A program made the position numbers and the translations under genes. A DNA stretch of 64,000 nucleotides from Chitinophaga solisilvae (lineage in GTDB: Bacteria; Bacteroidota; Bacteroidia; Chitinophagales; Chitinophagaceae). The first letter of the stretch is position 1. Every line of letters starts with the position of its first letter. Below, piece after piece: positions 47,108 to 55,981 of this stretch. Location: contig NZ_JAABOK010000025.1 in NCBI RefSeq assembly GCF_009928525.1, positions 18,829 through 82,828 on the forward strand. Direction: 5' to 3'. The notes under the pieces were generated by a model. That model saw nothing but the letters and a program-made list of their open reading frames with translations, was not told the origin of the DNA and searched no databases.

Positions 47108-47164
47108 TAAGGTTTGATTTTATCATTTGATAATGTGGTACTATGATTCGTATAACCCTTTAGG

Positions 47165-48211
47165 TTAGTTATCCTTAAAATCCGGATTGCGTTTATGGAA
47201 CCAGAAGACAATCTTCCAGTCGCCGGGCTCATAAATGGCGAAGTCGGTGCCCAGGATAGCAGCGCTTCTGAACTGCCCGTTGACCATGCGGTCGTAGGTG
47301 AAGCTCACCATAGCGCGGTTTCCGGCGCCGTTGGTATATCTGGTGGGCCTTACAGAGAGCGGAATGGGATAGGCTACCTCATAGGTTACCGCTTCCGGCG
47401 TAAACCTGGCGGTACCAAAATGATGAATCATCTCTTCCCATTTGGTTGTCCGGAACAACTTCGGATCTATGGGCCTGTAAGCCGAATCACGGAATTCAAA
47501 AGTGAGGGTATTGCCTTTGGTATCCGGGTTCTTGTAGAATATCATTTTCACCATCATGCTACCCATTGTCTGATCTTCATACATCACCTTGATATTGGAT
47601 ACTACCCTGGGGGTCACCTCTCCGTAAGAGTTACCGGTTACCGGATCAAAGGCATTCGGCTCATAGGGCTGCGGGCGCAGGGGTTTCAGCTCCAGGTTAC
47701 GCACAATTTTACTGCCGCCGGAGTTGGAAACTTCCACATCAAACTTATAACCGGGATCAGGTTGTTTTTTTATGGCATTGAGGTAGGCAAGATCTTCGGG
47801 CCTCCACATCACAAACTGCCCGGAGTGTTCTCTTACTTCAAACAGGCGGCGCTGTTCAATAGTGCGCTTGCGGTCAATCTCTTCCCTGGTTTTTTCCAGG
47901 CCGGTATAAGGCTCTTTCCATACCAGCACCGGGAATGTTTTATTGAAGATATCAGCTGCTTCGCCATTGGCGCCGCGCATATTGATGATTTTGAAATTCA
48001 GGGGAGAGGTGGAATTATCCTTGTTGAAAATATTGGTACCGGGATCGCCGGGGATAAGGCTGGTACGGCCCAGCACCGGTTCAAACAGCGTCTGCGTATA
48101 GGTAGCGGACGGACTGATATAATCCGCGTCTGCCGGAATTTTAACACAGGCTGCGGTAACGCACATCCCTGCACCTGCCAGCACTGCCAATGTCAGATTA
48201 TTTTTTTTCAT
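47165..48211 (-). CDS. DUF5007-like lipoprotein
   Basis: A 348-residue lipoprotein (CVTAACVKIPADADYISPSA) resembling the DUF5007 family of Bacteroidota SusCD-associated proteins: LGRTSLIPGDPGTNIFNKDNSTSPLNFKI and the central EEIDRKRTIEQRRLFEVREHSGQF. Beta-rich; no catalytic motif is visible. Encoded between a fasciclin lipoprotein and the second SusC. Likely an outer membrane accessory binding protein. Confidence 0.72.
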   Translation of the reverse strand: MKKNNLTLAVLAGAGMCVTAACVKIPADADYISPSATYTQTLFEPVLGRTSLIPGDPGTNIFNKDNSTSPLNFKIINMRGANGEAADIFNKTFPVLVWKEPYTGLEKTREEIDRKRTIEQRRLFEVREHSGQFVMWRPEDLAYLNAIKKQPDPGYKFDVEVSNSGGSKIVRNLELKPLRPQPYEPNAFDPVTGNSYGEVTPRVVSNIKVMYEDQTMGSMMVKMIFYKNPDTKGNTLTFEFRDSAYRPIDPKLFRTTKWEEMIHHFGTARFTPEAVTYEVAYPIPLSVRPTRYTNGAGNRAMVSFTYDRMVNGQFRSAAILGTDFAIYEPGDWKIVFWFHKRNPDFKDN

Positions 48212-48222
48212 AGTTCTGTGGG

Positions 48223-48891
48223 TTACTTGTTAAACCGGGTGATAAATTCATTAAAGCCAAACTCATGATCCGGGCTGAGGATATGCAACACGCCGTTTCT
48301 GACGTAGGTATCCATTGCCATTGTATTGCTGCGTACCCATTTGTTGATGTAAAAGGAAAATTTAGTATCGCTGTAGATGATGTATTTCGGACCATCTGTT
48401 TCAAAGCCGGAAGCGGATTGTGTAAACAGTTGCAGGTTCATTTCATTGTTGTACTTGATGGCGTTGAACAGGCGGCCGTCAGGATATTGCCGGAGGCTGT
48501 CCGTACCGAATACGCCGGGGATCACATAGCGGCAGAACAGCGTATCCAGGTTCTCCCGGTTGAGGGAAGCCAGTGATACCGGCGGCAGCTGCTGCTTTTC
48601 CCGCAGCACGTTGAGATTACGCAGGGCTACGGCAACGCTGGCATTGGTAAAACCGAAAACCGTCAGCTGCGTATTGGAGAATACGCGCTGTAATCCCAGG
48701 CGGTCGATGATGGCCACCATGGAGTCGTACTGACCTTTCTGGCTTTTCAGGTAATCGTACATGCTGGCGTCCGACTGTGCGGCGCGGCGCTCATATTCGT
48801 GGTAACCTCCATCCTTCTGGCAGGCCGTCAGCAGGAGCACAGCCATTGTCAGGGAGAACAGTATTCCGGTGAAAGAATGTCTTATTTGCAT
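48223..48891 (-). CDS. Fasciclin-domain lipoprotein (first SusCD set)
   Basis: A 222-residue lipoprotein from the ATG at 48891 (MQIRHSFTGIL, lipobox LLTAC). The longer start at 48912 would overlap the SusD stop. A single FAS1 domain is visible: IIDRLGLQRVFSNTQLTVFGFTNASVAVALRN and VRNGVLHILSPDHEFGFNEFI. It is paralogous in position to the fasciclin protein at 41658. Confidence 0.82.
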   Translation of the reverse strand: MQIRHSFTGILFSLTMAVLLLTACQKDGGYHEYERRAAQSDASMYDYLKSQKGQYDSMVAIIDRLGLQRVFSNTQLTVFGFTNASVAVALRNLNVLREKQQLPPVSLASLNRENLDTLFCRYVIPGVFGTDSLRQYPDGRLFNAIKYNNEMNLQLFTQSASGFETDGPKYIIYSDTKFSFYINKWVRSNTMAMDTYVRNGVLHILSPDHEFGFNEFITRFNK

Positions 48892-48899
48892 GGCGGTAA

Positions 48900-50432
48900 T
48901 TATTTTAACCAATAGGAATTTTGTATAAGTCTGGAGTTGGCGGAGAGCACTTCATCCGCGAGCGGCCAGTAGATTCCGCCATTGTTCAGCAAGGGTGTCA
49001 GCGCACTCCTGCCGGGTTTCAGACGGGCATAGCGGATCTGGTCGTACCAGCGCCATCCCTCTCCCATCAGCTCTCGGCGGCGCTCTGCGAAGATTTCATC
49101 TATCAGATCCTTGTTCTTCATATCTACATTGATGATACCCCTGCTTTTCATATTGTTGACCAGCAGCAGGGAGGCTTCGGAAGTATTGTTGGTAACGGCG
49201 GCCGCTTCTGCGCGCAGCAGCGCTATTTCTTCCATCCGGCTGAACATCATGGTGGCGTTATACATTCTGAATACGCCCTTGTCTGCCTTTCCGTCTTCAA
49301 TCACCTTGATCTTGGTAAATACCGGTATGGTGCTGTTGAAGCTGGAGAAGTAATATTCATTCAGCGGATAACCGGTGAGCAGGCTGATACTGAAGCGTTC
49401 GTCGCCGGGGCGGTCGAAGTATTGCAGGATAGAGTCACGCGGGATGTACATGACCGGCAAAGTATTACGGGTAATGGGTTTGGCCAGTGTATACTCCTGC
49501 AGATGACCTGCCGTAATTCCCTCTCCTCTTTCATAGTCAAAGGAGAAATTGAGTATCTGGCTGGGGCCCATCCTGGCGAAGAAGCCGCTGTCGCTGGCGC
49601 AGAGGTCTTTGGTATTGGTGAAGGTTGCATCCGTAGTGGTATAGTTATCCATGATAAACTGTGTATAGGATAACACATCCGGATAGCGTTGCTGCCATGC
49701 GGCGATATGTGCCAGTACTGCGTAGGCGCTTACCTTATTTACGAGCGTACCTTTCCAGAAACCGTATCCCTGTGCGTAGTAGGCGCCGCCTACCTGCGGG
49801 TCATTGGCATCATATTTAAAAGGCAGGTCTTTGGCTGCTTCTATCAGCTCCTTTTCTGCAAACTGCAGCACCGTCGTCTGCGGAGAGCGGGCAAACTGCG
49901 GGAACTGGCCGTCGAAGGAGGAAACAATCAGGGGTACATCTCCCCATACACGGGTGATATAAAAATAGAGGAAAGCGCGTAAAGCCCTTGCCTGCGCGAT
50001 ATCCAGCCGGTTATTGGCGGCAGTGTAGTAGGCATCTTTCTGCAGAATCTCTCCTGACCTTTCAATAAACAGGTTAGCCGCATTGATGGCGGCATAAAAC
50101 CTGCGCCAGTTCTTCAGGGACTGCAGCTGCGGAAATGCCACATTCAGTTCGTTGTTCACGAGCGCTTTCATTTCTGCGCGGGAAACTGCCTGGAAGTCGC
50201 CCTTCCTGAATTCTCCGTACATCCAGAAGGCGGCATTGTCAGTAAGCGCGGCGCGGGTAAGGCCATACACGCCCATCAGCGCACTGCGGGCATCCTGTAT
50301 GGAAGACCAGTAGTTCTTTTCAGTTACCAGCCTGGTAGACCTTACATCCAGCATTTTATTGCAGGAAAGTACAGCTGCCGCCATCACCAGTACCAGGGCT
50401 GTTTTCTTTAATGAACCCATCATATTTTTCAT
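48900..50432 (-). CDS. SusD/RagB-family lipoprotein (first pair)
   Basis: A 510-residue lipoprotein (AAAVLSCNKMLDVRSTRLV). It has the typical SusD blocks YWSSIQDARSALMGVYGLTR, AQARALRAFLYFYITRVWGDVPLI and the C-terminal EIFAERRRELMGEGWRWYDQIRYARL. Partner of the SusC-type gene 20 nt upstream. Its 3' end reaches to within 9 nt of the preferred fasciclin start. Confidence 0.92.
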   Translation of the reverse strand: MKNMMGSLKKTALVLVMAAAVLSCNKMLDVRSTRLVTEKNYWSSIQDARSALMGVYGLTRAALTDNAAFWMYGEFRKGDFQAVSRAEMKALVNNELNVAFPQLQSLKNWRRFYAAINAANLFIERSGEILQKDAYYTAANNRLDIAQARALRAFLYFYITRVWGDVPLIVSSFDGQFPQFARSPQTTVLQFAEKELIEAAKDLPFKYDANDPQVGGAYYAQGYGFWKGTLVNKVSAYAVLAHIAAWQQRYPDVLSYTQFIMDNYTTTDATFTNTKDLCASDSGFFARMGPSQILNFSFDYERGEGITAGHLQEYTLAKPITRNTLPVMYIPRDSILQYFDRPGDERFSISLLTGYPLNEYYFSSFNSTIPVFTKIKVIEDGKADKGVFRMYNATMMFSRMEEIALLRAEAAAVTNNTSEASLLLVNNMKSRGIINVDMKNKDLIDEIFAERRRELMGEGWRWYDQIRYARLKPGRSALTPLLNNGGIYWPLADEVLSANSRLIQNSYWLK

Positions 50433-50452
50433 GCTTGTGAAATGACAAATGA

Positions 50453-53400
50453 TTATAAATCCAGTTTCAGTCCAATGGTATAGGTTTTCGGAATCGGAAT
50501 CGTATAGCCGTTATCGTAACCATTGTAGTAGGTCAGCTCCGGATCACCGCCGGAATACCGGGTGAAGGTGAGCAGGTTGTTGCCGGTAGCATAGATGTAG
50601 CAGCGGGAAAGCGTGGGAACATTTTTCTTCAGCCATTTGCTGCCGGACAATTCATAGCCGAGCGACAACGTACGCAGTTTGATAAAGGAGGCGTTCTCCA
50701 GAAACAGGTCCTGATCCGCACGGTAAGGAACTACCGCACTCCAGGGATTATACAGCGGATACGTTTTAGGATCCTGCTGCTGCTGCCACCAGGTAATGTC
50801 CTTCACGGATTCCATATTGGACTGCCCGTCGTGGTTGATAAAATCATAGCGTACCGCATCTTTTCTGTTGAGGGCGCTGAGGCCGCCGGCAAAATAAAAG
50901 CTGCAGCTCAGCCGGAAGTTGCGATAGCTGAAAGTGTTGTCCAGCGTACCTGTCACCGTTGGCATACTATGCCCCTTCAGCACTTTATCCCTGTCATCGA
51001 TAACAAAATCATTGTTCTGATCTTTCCATACGGCATCGCCCGGAGAAAAGGGCATTCCTTTGAAACTGAGTGGCGCATTGGTTTTCGGGTTCAGGGGAAT
51101 ATCCGCGGAGGTATTATAGATGCCGGTGTTTTCATATACCCAGAACTGGTCCACAGCTTTGCCGGTTTCGAGTTTACGCTCTCCGTTAGAGAAGGAGGAA
51201 GCGCCACCCGGCAATGCTTTCAGCACATTTTTATTCCAGCCGGCGGTAAGGCCCGGTGTCCACTGGAAATTTTTTGTACGGATCACATCTCCGCTGATAC
51301 CCAGTTCTATGCCTTTGTTATTCACATGCAGTCCGCTCATATAAGCGCTGACATAACCTGATTCGGCCACTACCGGCATGGGCAGCAGCATATTACGGTC
51401 ATCTTTGGAATATACTTCAGCATTGAAACGCAGCCTGTTATTAAACAAGGCGGCGTCTATACCGGCAGAAAGTATATCAGTATATGACCAGGGCAGGTTA
51501 TCGCTCACCCAGCCATAGTTATAGGGCCTGGAAAGCGCTGCCACGCCTGCGTAGGAATAGGCGTTGGGCATGCCTGTCCACCCGATATCTACCTTGTACT
51601 GCGCGCCGTTGGCATAGCGGTCATCGCCATAGAGGCGGCCTACACGGCCCCAGGAAGCATGTGCCGACAGCTCGCTGAGCTGCTGCATATCTTTCAGCAG
51701 ATGATTTTTAATTTTCCATTCAGCGCCGACAGCCGGCGTAAACAGCCAGCGGTGCGCCGGAGATACCAGCGAAGATCCATCGCTCCGCAGGGAAAGCGTG
51801 AGGCGGTAGATATCCCGGTAATCATAATTTACATGACCGAAGAAAGACATCAGCCTTTGTTTCTCCGCATCAATAAAACGGTATACCAGCTGGTTCGCAA
51901 AATACAGCGGCGCCAGGTAGTTGGCTTTATTGGCATCGCTTTCTACAATGTTCACCTTAACGCGGTCGCTCAAACCTTTGTAGGCACGCTCATAGGTGTA
52001 GCGGTACAGGTCCGCCTGAAAGGAAGTTCCGGCCTGGAAGGTGAAGGAATGATCTGCCGCGGGATGGTACGTATAGTCAACAACGTTATCAAAGGTCACA
52101 CGCTGGTTATTACCGAAATAATTGGAGACGTAATTCGCGCCATCCATCAGGGTACCGGGATAGAAAACGTCGCGGGTGCTTTCGTTGTAATCATATCCCA
52201 GGCGGGTGGTGTAACGCAGGTTTTTAAAGGAGAATGCCAGGGAGAAACTTCCCTGTACGCTGTTGACATGATTTTTATCAAAGCTCTTTTTATAGGCCGC
52301 CAGGTAGTTGCCATAGGCCTCCTTTCCGGGCGACAGAGGACTGCTGATATCAGGGATGTAGGCAGTTTCCGCGAAGCGGTCCTGCAGGGAGGTGTTGCGG
52401 CGGCGGTCAATACGGTTGGCATTAATCATAGCAGAAGCCAGCAGCCATTTTACCGGCGACATATTCACCATGAACGATGCCGTGTATTTATCCATGCGGG
52501 TATTGTCGGCCACGCCGTTTGCCTGCGTTTTATCGCCGAAGAAGCGGAAGTTGGCTCTTTCTGATCCGCCGGAGATACTGGCATTGATGCCATGTACAGC
52601 AGCATTTCTCAGGTAGAGGTCATTCCAGTTGGCGGCGCCATAGAAGGCAGTATTCGAGGAATCGCGCAGATAGGCGGGATATACCATCGAATCCGCCGCT
52701 GAGGCATAACGCTGATAGAATGGCCTGCGGAAACGGTTCTCCGCCTGTGCATTGGTGGTATACAGCGGATCGTGGAAAGACATACCGTAGTAGCTGTTCA
52801 CACTGATTTTACGCTGACCGGTAGTAGCATTTTTGGTGATGATATTGATAACGCCGTTAGCGCCGCGGGGACCGAAAAGACTGATGGCAGCGGCATCTTT
52901 ATACACCTGCACCTCCTGGATATTATCCGGGTTGATAACGGAAAGCAGGTTGATAGCAGGTCCCAGCCGGTTGTATTCATAATGTTGTATATCGAAGACG
53001 AGGGTATTATCCTGCACCATCGGAATACCATTGATGTATACGGCAGGCTGCACCTGGTATACATCTTTCTTTGACAGCAGCGGCATGGCAAGGCCGCGTA
53101 TGTACATAAACTGTTCTGTTCCCGGTTCGCCGGAAGGTTCCTGTACGTATAGCCCTTTGATGTTGCCTTTCATCATCTGCTGCAGGGATGTATAGGGAAA
53201 GAGGGTAACCTGTTTCAACTGCAGCGAATCGTTGTTACGGAAGGCGGTACCGGTAACTTTTCTGTTGATGGTACGGATAACATCAAAGCGGGAAGCCGTG
53301 GAAGAATCGGGTGACGCCGGCGTGGAATCGCGCGGAACCGGCGGCAGTTGCCATGTGGCGGCGGCAGCCGGTTGTACGCCGGAGATGCAGACAAGGTGCA

Positions 53401-53479
53401 GGGTGCAACAGGTAGCTACCAGTGAAAGGACCCAGCGCCGTTTTTTTCCGGACAACCGTCTGGATAAATGATCTCTCAT
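50453..53479 (-). CDS. SusC-type TonB-linked transporter lacking the N-terminal extension (first pair)
   Basis: First gene of the 20-kb operon. From the ATG at 53479 (MRDHLSRRLSGKKRRW) there is a signal peptide ending QPAAAA; the upstream in-frame ATG at 53554 adds an unlikely 25 residues. The carboxypeptidase-regulatory-like domain normally at the N-terminus is absent: a short Pro/Ser linker leads directly to the plug (FMYIRGLAMPLLSKKDVYQVQPAVYINGIPM, then VQVYKDAAAISLFGPRGANGVINIITK). The barrel ends KTYTIGLKLDL. About 1008 residues. Substrate unknown. Confidence 0.88.
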   Translation of the reverse strand: MRDHLSRRLSGKKRRWVLSLVATCCTLHLVCISGVQPAAAATWQLPPVPRDSTPASPDSSTASRFDVIRTINRKVTGTAFRNNDSLQLKQVTLFPYTSLQQMMKGNIKGLYVQEPSGEPGTEQFMYIRGLAMPLLSKKDVYQVQPAVYINGIPMVQDNTLVFDIQHYEYNRLGPAINLLSVINPDNIQEVQVYKDAAAISLFGPRGANGVINIITKNATTGQRKISVNSYYGMSFHDPLYTTNAQAENRFRRPFYQRYASAADSMVYPAYLRDSSNTAFYGAANWNDLYLRNAAVHGINASISGGSERANFRFFGDKTQANGVADNTRMDKYTASFMVNMSPVKWLLASAMINANRIDRRRNTSLQDRFAETAYIPDISSPLSPGKEAYGNYLAAYKKSFDKNHVNSVQGSFSLAFSFKNLRYTTRLGYDYNESTRDVFYPGTLMDGANYVSNYFGNNQRVTFDNVVDYTYHPAADHSFTFQAGTSFQADLYRYTYERAYKGLSDRVKVNIVESDANKANYLAPLYFANQLVYRFIDAEKQRLMSFFGHVNYDYRDIYRLTLSLRSDGSSLVSPAHRWLFTPAVGAEWKIKNHLLKDMQQLSELSAHASWGRVGRLYGDDRYANGAQYKVDIGWTGMPNAYSYAGVAALSRPYNYGWVSDNLPWSYTDILSAGIDAALFNNRLRFNAEVYSKDDRNMLLPMPVVAESGYVSAYMSGLHVNNKGIELGISGDVIRTKNFQWTPGLTAGWNKNVLKALPGGASSFSNGERKLETGKAVDQFWVYENTGIYNTSADIPLNPKTNAPLSFKGMPFSPGDAVWKDQNNDFVIDDRDKVLKGHSMPTVTGTLDNTFSYRNFRLSCSFYFAGGLSALNRKDAVRYDFINHDGQSNMESVKDITWWQQQQDPKTYPLYNPWSAVVPYRADQDLFLENASFIKLRTLSLGYELSGSKWLKKNVPTLSRCYIYATGNNLLTFTRYSGGDPELTYYNGYDNGYTIPIPKTYTIGLKLDL

Positions 53480-53599
53480 TGTGAATGAATATTTGAAGTG
53501 ATGTTCATGAAAGGCAACAGGGAGCCGTTCAGTCATGCAGACATGACTGTGCACGGAGGGATGCCGCCGTTTTATTCAGCTATATTTTTGTCAGGATCC

Positions 53600-53607
53600 C
53601 AAACTTA
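53600..53607 (-). promoter_or_regulatory. Putative promoter of the M60/SusCD operon
   Basis: On the minus strand this reads TAAGTTTG, matching TAnnTTTG. It lies about 120 nt upstream of the SusC start at 53479. No clear -33 TTTG is present, so activation by a regulator is plausible. Confidence 0.35.
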
Positions 53608-54161
53608 AGTAACTGGATACTACATACAGACAGTCGCCTTCCGGCAACCCAGGGTAAGGGTAGTTTTTTTTCATTGTTCATACGTTTTTTAAAATGGTGA
53701 AAACAAAGCTCCGCCTGTACGCATTGCTTGCGTATGTGCTATCGGATGCCGGTTAAGCCATTGATTTTACAGGATGCGAAAACTGTTATCCACAGGGGTT
53801 TTCACCTGTACACAGTCTCGGAAAACAACAATAATAAATCTGATTTTCTTCGGATGCACGCGGCTCCGTGGATCTTAAATTCTGGCTACAATTTGGTTGA
53901 CAATAATTTTCATTGTTCGTTAATCGTTCCATCGATTATCAGACACAAAATAATAAGCGTCAAAATGACATTAGAGTGCATTGATGATAATTGAAAAAAC
54001 TATGACAATGTTTTGTGCTGTTATCTGTTCACAAAGGGCTATACAGACAAAAAAATGACAGATCGGGTATAGTACAGTGTGTGCTCTCTACGGCGTGTAA
54101 TCGTTCACGTTAGTACAAATCATTCAGTATCAAATATATAGTTTTTTTGAACAAGAAAATT

Positions 54162-54169
54162 TAATTTTG
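54162..54169 (+). promoter_or_regulatory. Bacteroidota -7 box upstream of pepE
   Basis: TAATTTTG matches TAnnTTTG and ends 23 nt before the ATG at 54193, giving a leader of about 17 nt. Confidence 0.45.
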
Positions 54170-54192
54170 ACGCTCAACGTAAAAAAAAATAA

Positions 54193-54900
54193 ATGAAGCA
54201 TATTGTACTTGCCAGCACCTCTACGCTGTTCGGAGAAGCCTACCTGGCATACCTGCAGCCGGTCATGGCAACACTGTACCAGGGAGTGGGTGAAATCATC
54301 TTTGTACCTTTTGCCAGGCCCGGCGGGATCTCACATGATGCGTATACCGCCAAAGCAGCAGCAGCATTTGCACCGCTGGGCATCAGGGTAACTGGGCTCC
54401 ATACCTTTGCTGACCCGGCAGCAGCCATCAGCCAGGCGCAGGGATTTTTTACCGGCGGCGGCAATACGTTCCTGCTCGTAAAGCAGCTGCATGAACTACA
54501 GCTGATGCAGCCGCTGAAAGCAGCAGTGGAAAGCGGTAAGCCCTATATGGGATGCAGCGCAGGCAGCAATATCGGCGGTATATCCATGCAAACCACCAAT
54601 GATATGCCTATCGTATATCCGCCAACGTTTGAAACCATGGGACTGATACCTTTCAACCTCAACCCGCACTACCTGGACCCTATCCCCGGCCTGCCACATA
54701 TGGGCGAAACCAGGGAAACGCGCATCGGAGAATTCCATACGCAAAACACCACGCCGGTGCTGGGCTTACGTGAAGGCAGCTGGGTATATGTTAAAGACGG
54801 GACTATCACCCTGGAAGGAACGCTCAGCGCCCGCATTTTTGAAGCCGGCAAAGCGCCCTATGAACTGGAAGCTGGCAGCAGCCTCTCTTTTCTGCGTTAA
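54193..54900 (+). CDS. pepE: Peptidase E (alpha-aspartyl dipeptidase), S51 family
   Basis: Cytoplasmic serine peptidase hydrolysing dipeptides with N-terminal Asp. The 235 residues are typical of the family. Visible motifs are FVPFARPGG, FFTGGGNTFLLVKQLHE and the nucleophile elbow MGCSAGSNIGG (Ser122, close to the Ser position of known PepE). NLNPHYLDP carries the catalytic His. It has its own -7 box; the TetR gene follows after 21 nt with a separate promoter box. Confidence 0.9.
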   Translation: MKHIVLASTSTLFGEAYLAYLQPVMATLYQGVGEIIFVPFARPGGISHDAYTAKAAAAFAPLGIRVTGLHTFADPAAAISQAQGFFTGGGNTFLLVKQLHELQLMQPLKAAVESGKPYMGCSAGSNIGGISMQTTNDMPIVYPPTFETMGLIPFNLNPHYLDPIPGLPHMGETRETRIGEFHTQNTTPVLGLREGSWVYVKDGTITLEGTLSARIFEAGKAPYELEAGSSLSFLR

Positions 54901-54905
54901 TACCT

Positions 54906-54913
54906 TACATTTG
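54906..54913 (+). promoter_or_regulatory. -7 box for a near-leaderless tetR transcript
   Basis: TACATTTG matches TAnnTTTG and lies in the 21-nt gap after pepE. The ATG at 54922 begins 9 nt after the box, so the transcript would have almost no leader. Confidence 0.5.
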
Positions 54914-54921
54914 CCCACACT

Positions 54922-55509
54922 ATGCGAGCAAGAGACGAAAATAAAGAAAGCGCTATCCGCGAAAAAGCTATCGAGATGATCGTCAACGAAGGCTTTGACG
55001 GACTCAGTATGCATAAGCTGGCCAAAGCGGCCGGCATTTCCGCCTCTACCATCTATATCTATTTTAAAAACAGGGAAGATCTGCTCAATCAGCTGTATAT
55101 AGCCACCGAAGCACTTTTTGCCAGGGAAACCCTGCGTAGCTTCGATCCTGAGATGGACTTCGAAGCCGGCCTGTGGCTGCAATGGCAGAACCGCTACCGC
55201 TATGTGCAGCAATATCCGCTGCATCACCGCTTTGGTGAACAATTCCGCAACTCACCCCTCATTCAGCACCCTGCTGTTACAGAAGATGAATTCGGAAGCA
55301 CCATGCGGCGTTTTATTGAGAATGCCATTTCCAGGAAGCAAGTCCCGGTACTGCCCTATGAAATATTCTGGGCCCTGGCATATGGTCCGTTTTATACGCT
55401 CGTCAGATTTCATATGGACAACAGCAGCGTAACAGGCGCTCCGTTTGCATTAAGCGAAGCAACCCTACGCGAAACATTCGAAAGAACCTTAAAAGCACTT
55501 CACCGATGA
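54922..55509 (+). CDS. TetR/AcrR-family transcriptional regulator
   Basis: A 195-residue repressor with an N-terminal helix-turn-helix: AIREKAIEMIVNEGFDGLSMHKLAKAAGISASTIYIYFKNREDLLNQLY (about residues 10-58). The C-terminal ligand-binding domain is rich in aromatic residues. The gene overlaps the next one by 4 nt (ATGA), so the two are translationally coupled and the small downstream protein may be linked to its signal or target. Its operator is not evident. Confidence 0.9.
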   Translation: MRARDENKESAIREKAIEMIVNEGFDGLSMHKLAKAAGISASTIYIYFKNREDLLNQLYIATEALFARETLRSFDPEMDFEAGLWLQWQNRYRYVQQYPLHHRFGEQFRNSPLIQHPAVTEDEFGSTMRRFIENAISRKQVPVLPYEIFWALAYGPFYTLVRFHMDNSSVTGAPFALSEATLRETFERTLKALHR

Positions 55510-55841
55510 CCACCATTTTATTTCGCCCGGTTGGACCCGATGAACTGGCGTTGATCGCCGCCTCCGGTTATAAGAAATTTCCACCGCGCAGACCCGATCA
55601 ACCAATTTTCTATCCCGTCATGAACGAACAATACGCCATTGAAATCACCACCCAATGGAATGTACCCGCTTACGGCAAAGGATATGTAACGCGGTTTGCT
55701 GTAAACTCAGACTTCCTGCTGCCCTATCCCATCCAGAATGTAGGCGGCGTTATCCATAATGAACTATGGATACCGGCAGAGGAACTTGAAAAGATGAATG
55801 AGAATATTGTAGGAGAGATTGAGATTATCAGGGAATACTAA
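55506..55841 (+). CDS. Small conserved-type protein coupled to tetR (ADP-ribosylation/crystallin J1-annotated family)
   Basis: A 111-residue soluble protein. Its pattern (LFRPVGPDELALIAASGYKKFPPR, QPIFYPVMNEQYA, GYVTRFAVNSDFL, HNELWIPAEELEKMNENIVG) resembles small proteins often annotated as ADP-ribosylation/crystallin J1. That annotation is historical and does not establish an enzyme activity. It overlaps the TetR gene by 4 nt and is followed by a class 2 palindrome. Confidence 0.6.
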   Translation: MTTILFRPVGPDELALIAASGYKKFPPRRPDQPIFYPVMNEQYAIEITTQWNVPAYGKGYVTRFAVNSDFLLPYPIQNVGGVIHNELWIPAEELEKMNENIVGEIEIIREY

Positions 55842-55852
55842 AACCGGAAATT

Positions 55853-55976
55853 ATTTTATTATTTAGTTATTTGAGATTTGGTTATTTAAAATGCAGCGGA
55901 GATCACATTTGTTAATATCTCTTATATCTCCGCTGCATTTTAAATAACCAAATCTCAAATAACTAAATAATAAAAT
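55853..55976. repeat. Class 2 ATTTGAGATT palindrome, copy 1
   Basis: Inverted arms of about 51 bp (55853-55903 and 55926-55976) around a 22-bp loop, containing TTATTTGAGATTTGG outside and ATGCAGCGGAGAT inside. It has the same architecture and placement (between convergent genes, next to stops) as the class 1 repeats but a different outer unit. Confidence 0.88.
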
Positions 55977-55981
55977 GACTA

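Larger units (their letters stand above)
53480..54192. other. Intergenic region between divergent SusC operon and peptidase E
   Basis: The largest non-coding stretch of the window (about 710 nt, AT-rich). It holds a minus-strand promoter box (53600-53607), a plus-strand box (54162-54169), a 12-bp direct repeat TTTTCATTGTTC at 53668-53679 and 53907-53918, TAATCGTTC twice (53921-53929, 54099-54107), and a DnaA-box sequence TTATCCACA at 53786-53794. Short open frames here show no family features. Confidence 0.5.

Noticed and set aside
47195..48268. Plus-strand frame of 357 codons
   Set aside because: Antisense to the DUF5007-like lipoprotein, with no recognisable domain.
53780..53820. Replication origin based on TTATCCACA
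   Set aside because: Only one perfect DnaA box and two weak ones, no dnaA, dnaN or other origin-linked genes nearby.
53728..53994. 88-codon frame in the large intergenic region
   Set aside because: No family pattern, no promoter or ribosome site in a sensible position, and it overlaps the presumed regulatory region.
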